A DNA stretch of 64,000 nt from Ctena decussata (Eukaryota; Mollusca; Bivalvia; Lucinida; Lucinidae): assembly GCA_963989385.1 (NCBI GenBank), contig OZ022500.1:115175842-115239841 (forward strand). The letters are read 5' to 3'. The position numbers and the translations under genes were made by a program. The notes beneath the pieces were generated by a model that made no database searches, was not told the DNA's origin, and saw only the letters and a program-made list of their open reading frames with translations. Within the stretch, counting starts at the first letter, position 1. Each line of letters starts with the position of its first letter. This document shows positions 60,062 through 64,000 of the stretch, piece by piece.

Positions 60062-60464
60062 TACTGCTGGGACGGGTACAGATTTTGTACCCGGGTGCCT
60101 ATCACCCGCGGGTACCCGGGTACCCGTTATCATAGTATTTTGAGCACGTCAGCAGTTAGAATATAGGTTTTTAGATTTAATAGAAAGTAAGGTATCTGTC
60201 ATTTGCACACGTGTGCATGGGAAGGCGTATGAAAATGTAGAATCTCCCTTTTATAATTTACAAAAATGGTTTGTGAATATATGATTGCAATTTATCGAGA
60301 AAGTCGCACTAAAACTTTGCTTTATTTGCTCTGAATTCTACTGAGGAAGAATATTTACACATTACATAATATAAGGCATTTGGGTAATGGGTAGCAAATA
60401 TCTGCCCGGGTAATTGATCTACCCGACCTGAACTCAGGTACCAGGGTACTCCTCCCAGCCCTAT
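60062..60464. mobile_element. hAT-like MITE
   Basis: Ends are tactgctgggacgggtac at left and gtactcctcccagccctat at right, a degenerate inverted repeat around GCTGGGA. GTACTTC flanks both sides (60055-60061 and 60465-60471); with the preceding base it is an 8-bp target duplication with one mismatch, as expected of hAT elements. The interior has GGTACCCGGGTACCC-type palindromes near both ends (60095-60125, 60435-60450). No transposase. Confidence 0.75.
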
Positions 60465-60490
60465 GTACTTCGTCATAGTGCAGATTATAT

Positions 60491-60724
60491 GAGCTGCGAC
60501 AAGACAAAACCAACAAAGTGGCATGTGCGCCCAGCGAAAATTCAGGTCAGCCTGGAATCCCTCAGTTGGATCAAAATCTTCGCTGTCCGCATGGAGCTAT
60601 CTAAGACCCTTAGCTACCTGTAAGCACACAGCAAAGACTGATCAGACAAGGGCGGATGCCCAGGCTGATCTGAGTCTTTGCTCCGTGCATATGGCACTTA
60701 GTTGGTTTTGTCATAGAGTTCTGC
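60491..60724 (+). mobile_element. Palindromic MITE, family P copy 4
   Basis: gagctgcgacaagacaaaac at left; gttggttttgtcatagagtt (decayed end) at right; the core with gatctgagtc and gcgcccagcg is retained. Confidence 0.85.
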
Positions 60725-61177
60725 TTAAGCCAGTGTGAGGGGGTTGCACATTTCATTACTGGTCATGGTGCTATTAAACTGAGTCTGCTATTTTCATTTG
60801 TTGATGCTTGCTTCTAAAAGATCTAGCTATTCAGACCTTGCTTCCCATTAAAGTGTATCTATTCACCCTAAGAGTATAAAAATTTCAATAGGCAATATCT
60901 CACCAGCCTGTGCTGTTTAGTCATGGCATCAGCTTTTGCAGACAATAATCTGACATTCCAACTGCCATACTGAACAGATCCACAGGTTGGTCTTTTTCTG
61001 TGCAATGGTAAAGTTATACCTCCATTGGTGCTGATTCATTCTTTACTCTAAATTGGCAGTGTATCAAAGTATAAAGCTATTTAGTTTCCTAGTTGTCCCT
61101 CATTTTAACTAAAGGAAACAACTTCTCTGCCTTTCTGAAAATTGGTCTACTCTTAAAGGATTTCAAATGTTTTGTTA
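60725..61177. other. No gene recognised
   Basis: No recognised features. Confidence 0.4.
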
Positions 61178-61315
61178 TTAGGCCCAATTTCACATCAAAC
61201 TTAGTACATGGATTAGCATTCAGAACACCAAAACTTTACATTGGGCCATACAGTAAAATATAAGCTACAGACTTGTTAATCTTGAGTTATAATTGTGATG
61301 TGTAATTGGGCCTAA
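61178..61315. mobile_element. Small MITE of 138 bp
   Basis: Ends ttaggcccaatttcacatc and gatgtgtaattgggcctaa are inverted repeats with two mismatches. The interior is AT-rich with further partial complementarity. Confidence 0.75.
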
Positions 61316-61732
61316 GACTAGTCACTTGAAGTAAATGCACTTGAGAGAAGTTGTCGCTCACTGAAAGTGCACAGATGACATAACCTGGCCTAGAGTACTG
61401 TATTTGTTTGGTTAAAATATGGGGATTTACCCTTCTAAAACAAACCCAAAGATCAAGATCCATCTTATGACATATGTTATTTGGGATTGTAAGCCCATCT
61501 TATAACAAGAGCTGTCGCCTGACAGCATAGCTCGCCTGAATAGGTGCTTGCCCAGCGCACAGTCGCTATGGTGGTGTGGACTGCTATGCATAAAACTTCA
61601 GGCAAGCATGTTCATAATGACAACACATTTATAAACAAAAGCTATCTCTTAAACAAGTGTTAGAATAAAATTAAAATAAAAAAATGCACATGAAATTTCT
61701 ACGTCCATGAGCTAGAGGTCAAAGAACTGAGG

Positions 61733-61733
<1 letters not shown>

Positions 61734-61763
<30 letters not shown>
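61734..61763 (+). repeat. Poly-G tract
   Basis: About 30 consecutive G where other units of the array have only short gtggggg runs, so expansion occurred from a pre-existing G run. Confidence 0.95.
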
Positions 61764-61764
<1 letters not shown>

Positions 61765-62577
61765 GGCAGGATCTATCAACACCCTGAACCATTATCTAAC
61801 ATCAGTCCAAGTATTAGTATCAACTGAGTCCATCGTGGCACTGTGAAATTATGTCTTCATAAATATAAACTTTAACCCAAATCTTTAAGACAAAATTCTA
61901 AGACGATGACCTTGACTTTAAGGTCATCCAATGGGGTAAGTATATAGTGTTTTGTAAAAACTCAAAAAAGTGGCTTACATCAGTTCAAGTGTAAACTATA
62001 TCTCTGCCAAACATTATGAATCAGTATGCAATTAGAAAACTTTAATAAAGACAAAAAATTCCTAAGTCCCTGACCTTGACATCAAGGTCACTGAGCGGGG
62101 TTGGGGTAGTACTCTGTAAAACTTTGAACTAATATCTAACTACAGTGCAAATATCAAAAGAATTCATTCATGGGTTCAGGAGATATGGGTCTTTAAAAAA
62201 CTTTACCCAAAACATCCAATCCATAAAAAGACAATTTTCTAAGTCCATGACCTTGACATCAAGGTCACTGAGGGGGTGGGGGTAGTACCTTGGAAAACTT
62301 TAGACCAGTATCTAACTACAGTGAAAGAATCAAAGGAATCCGTCCATGGGTTAAGGAGATATTGGGCTTTAAAAAACTTTAACCAAAACATCCAGTCCAA
62401 AAAACTCCCAATTTTCTAAGTCCATGACCTTGACATCAAGGTCAATGAATGGGGTGGGGGTGGTACCCTGTTAAAGTTTGGACCAATATCTAACTACAGT
62501 GCAAGTATCAAAAGAATACATCCATGGGTTAAGGAGATATAGGTCTTTAAAAAACTTTAACCAAAACATCCAATCCG

Positions 62578-62636
62578 GACGCCGACGCTGACGCGGACGC
62601 TGACGCTGACGCGGACGCGGACGCTGACGCCGACGC
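62578..62636 (+). repeat. GACGCN hexamer minisatellite
   Basis: About ten units of gacgcn with n alternating c, t and g, for example gacgctgacgcggacgctga. Confidence 0.95.
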
Positions 62637-62736
62637 CAAGGTGACAACAATAGCTCTTCCTGAACTTTCGTTCAGGCGAGCTAACAAAATTACCTGATTT
62701 AGATATTTGACGTCATTGTTAAAGGGCTGGTCAAAA

Positions 62737-62765
62737 GGGGGGGGGGGGGGGGGGGGGGGGGGGGG
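62737..62765 (+). repeat. Poly-G tract
   Basis: About 29 G followed by a G-rich aggctggagggaggga tail; no parent repeat was identified. Confidence 0.95.
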
Positions 62766-62846
62766 AGGCTGGAGGGAGGGAGGGGGTATAACCAAATAAA
62801 TATGGTAAATTTCTGTTCAGAACAACCAGTCTGCAGTGTCCACTAT

Positions 62847-63077
62847 GGAGCTGCGACAAAACAGCAAACAAGGAGGCATGTTCACCCAGCGAAGATTCAG
62901 CTTGAGGATCCGCCTGTCTGATCAGAGTCTTCCCTTTGCCCTTTAAGGGTAGCTCAGGGTCCAAGCTAGCTCCATGTGGACAGCAAGGACTTTGATCAGA
63001 CTGGGCAAATGCCCAGGCTGATCAGAGTCTTTGCTTGGCCCACAGTCAACTTTGTTGGTTTTGTTGTGCCGCATTTC
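62847..63077 (+). mobile_element. Palindromic MITE, family P copy 5
   Basis: gagctgcgacaaaacagcaa at left, ttggttttgttgtgccgcat at right, with the gactctgatcag-type core on both sides. Confidence 0.85.
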
Positions 63078-63234
63078 ATAGTGTTAAAACAAACACTGAC
63101 CAGACTGTGTAGAAATTACTATTTTGCTATAATGAATTTCTTCTTAGCATCTTCTGACAGAAAATTATTTTATCAGTTAATGTCTACAGTGAATTCTTCC
63201 TCTGGGCTTGGACACATCCAGTTGCTCTGATCAT

Positions 63235-63446
63235 GAGCTGTGACATGACAAAACCAACAAAGTGGCATTTGGCCCCGTGAAGACTCAGATCAGCTTTGGC
63301 CCCACCCAGTCTGATGAGTCTTCGCTGTCTGCATGGAGCTAGCTTAGACACTTACCTACCCATTAAGGGCACAGCAAAGACTGATCAGATTGGTTGCTAC
63401 CCAGGCTGAGTTTTAGCAGGGTGCACATGCCACTTTGTTGGTTTTC
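63235..63446 (+). mobile_element. Palindromic MITE, family P copy 6
   Basis: gagctgtgacatgacaaaac at left; the right end is truncated after ccactttgttggttttcc. It lies only 158 bp from copy 5 and in the same orientation. Confidence 0.82.
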
Positions 63447-64000
63447 CCTGAAAATATGCAATATATAAACTGGGTCTAGATAAATATTGCAACAGTTCCT
63501 TTCATGAGAAGCTAGGCAATAATTGGTTACATTTAGCCTGAAATGTAAATTATCTCATATGTAATGAGGTTGCCACATCCACAATTTAATCTGCTGCAGA
63601 TCAGTTATTTCCCTTGGTCAACACTTTTAAATATACTGAAGGACTTTAAAAACGCACCGTCTTACATCCTCTGTTACTTCCACGAGGCTGATTTGATGAT
63701 TTTTTCTTAATCACATTATATGTTCACATGCAATGAGCTATTGATTGCCATAAATTGGCTTTGCTTATGTTGTTTATTCTGACGTTACCATGACGTTAGT
63801 GTTTTTCAACAATTGACATCTTGCAGATGGGAGTTTAATTCCATTTAAAAACAAACAACTTTAGCTGGTAGCCAGATGTCTTAATGGGAAAACAAAAAAA
63901 GTTTCAGAAATTACCGTTTATTTACACTCCCAGTCGCAGCGTTTCTTTGGAAACGTCACTCAAATTTTTTCAAACAGTAATTACAGGTTCATGGTGTTCA
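63447..64000. other. No gene recognised
   Basis: No recognised features. Confidence 0.4.

Larger units (their letters stand above)
61504..62690. mobile_element. Second long-unit tandem array element
   Basis: Perfect 12-bp inverted ends agctcgcctgaa (61529-61540) and ttcaggcgagct (62671-62682). Inside are units of 163-177 bp, each with ccttgacatcaaggtca (62074, 62251, 62428; a variant at 61911), then gtggggg.agta, taactacagtg, tccatgggttaaggagatat and aaaactttaacc. A hexamer minisatellite (gacgcggacgct) lies just before the right end at 62578-62636. A poly-G tract of about 30 (61734-61763) lies in the first unit. It has the same design as 56078-59396 but unrelated units. Confidence 0.82.

Noticed and set aside
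62547..62964. Pro-rich and Ser/Ala-repeat proteins on the minus strand
   Set aside because: They are translations of the poly-G tract and the GACGCN hexamer minisatellite.

Overview
This window is eukaryotic, AT-rich and intron-containing, with spliced exons bounded by canonical GT/AG sites. The repeat content (tRNA-headed SINEs, foldback elements, long-unit tandem arrays flanked by short inverted ends, and poly-G tracts inside repeats) suggests a lophotrochozoan, most probably a bivalve mollusc. That assignment is inference from repeat style; no species is claimed.

Only one real protein-coding gene is well supported. It is a plus-strand SLC22-type (organic cation/anion transporter, major facilitator superfamily) gene whose last seven exons lie at 40477-55748. 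The exons join in one frame (1251 nt, 416 codons plus stop) and carry the family hallmarks from the TM2-TM3 loop to the C-terminal PET...PLPD motif. The N-terminal part (TM1 and the large extracellular loop, about 130 residues in relatives) was not found. A TATA-like promoter and 5' exon candidate lies at 36715-36915.

The rest is mostly repeat-derived. Region 0.4-3.6 kb holds two interleaved inverted repeats (A-B-A'-B') with a 52-bp minisatellite. Region 5-13 kb holds degraded reverse-transcriptase (RT) copies, two SINEs with target-site duplications, and a 1.2-kb element with perfect 27-bp inverted ends. Region 13-25 kb is quiet apart from small inverted repeats and one low-confidence exon-like stretch. 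Region 25-34 kb is dense in RT fragments, a CR1/jockey-like LINE, a second LINE fragment, a SINE and a Tc1/mariner relic. At 34166-34858 sits a miniature LTR retrotransposon (TRIM) with three LTRs and two internal domains, a leucine-tRNA-type primer site, a polypurine tract and a 4-bp target duplication. The SLC22 introns hold another RT element, a palindromic MITE with TAAT duplications, a 1.7-kb frameshifted LINE abutting an exon, a 1.3-kb foldback element and solo retroelement tails. The last 8 kb holds two long-unit tandem-array elements (one split by a 1.7-kb palindrome), a hAT-like MITE and three palindromic MITE copies.

No prokaryotic features, CRISPR arrays, operons or functional structural RNA genes were seen. 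The tRNA-like sequences are SINE heads. I see no clearly new multi-gene system; the most distinctive structures are the tandem TRIM, the giant palindrome inside the tandem array, and the interleaved inverted repeats.
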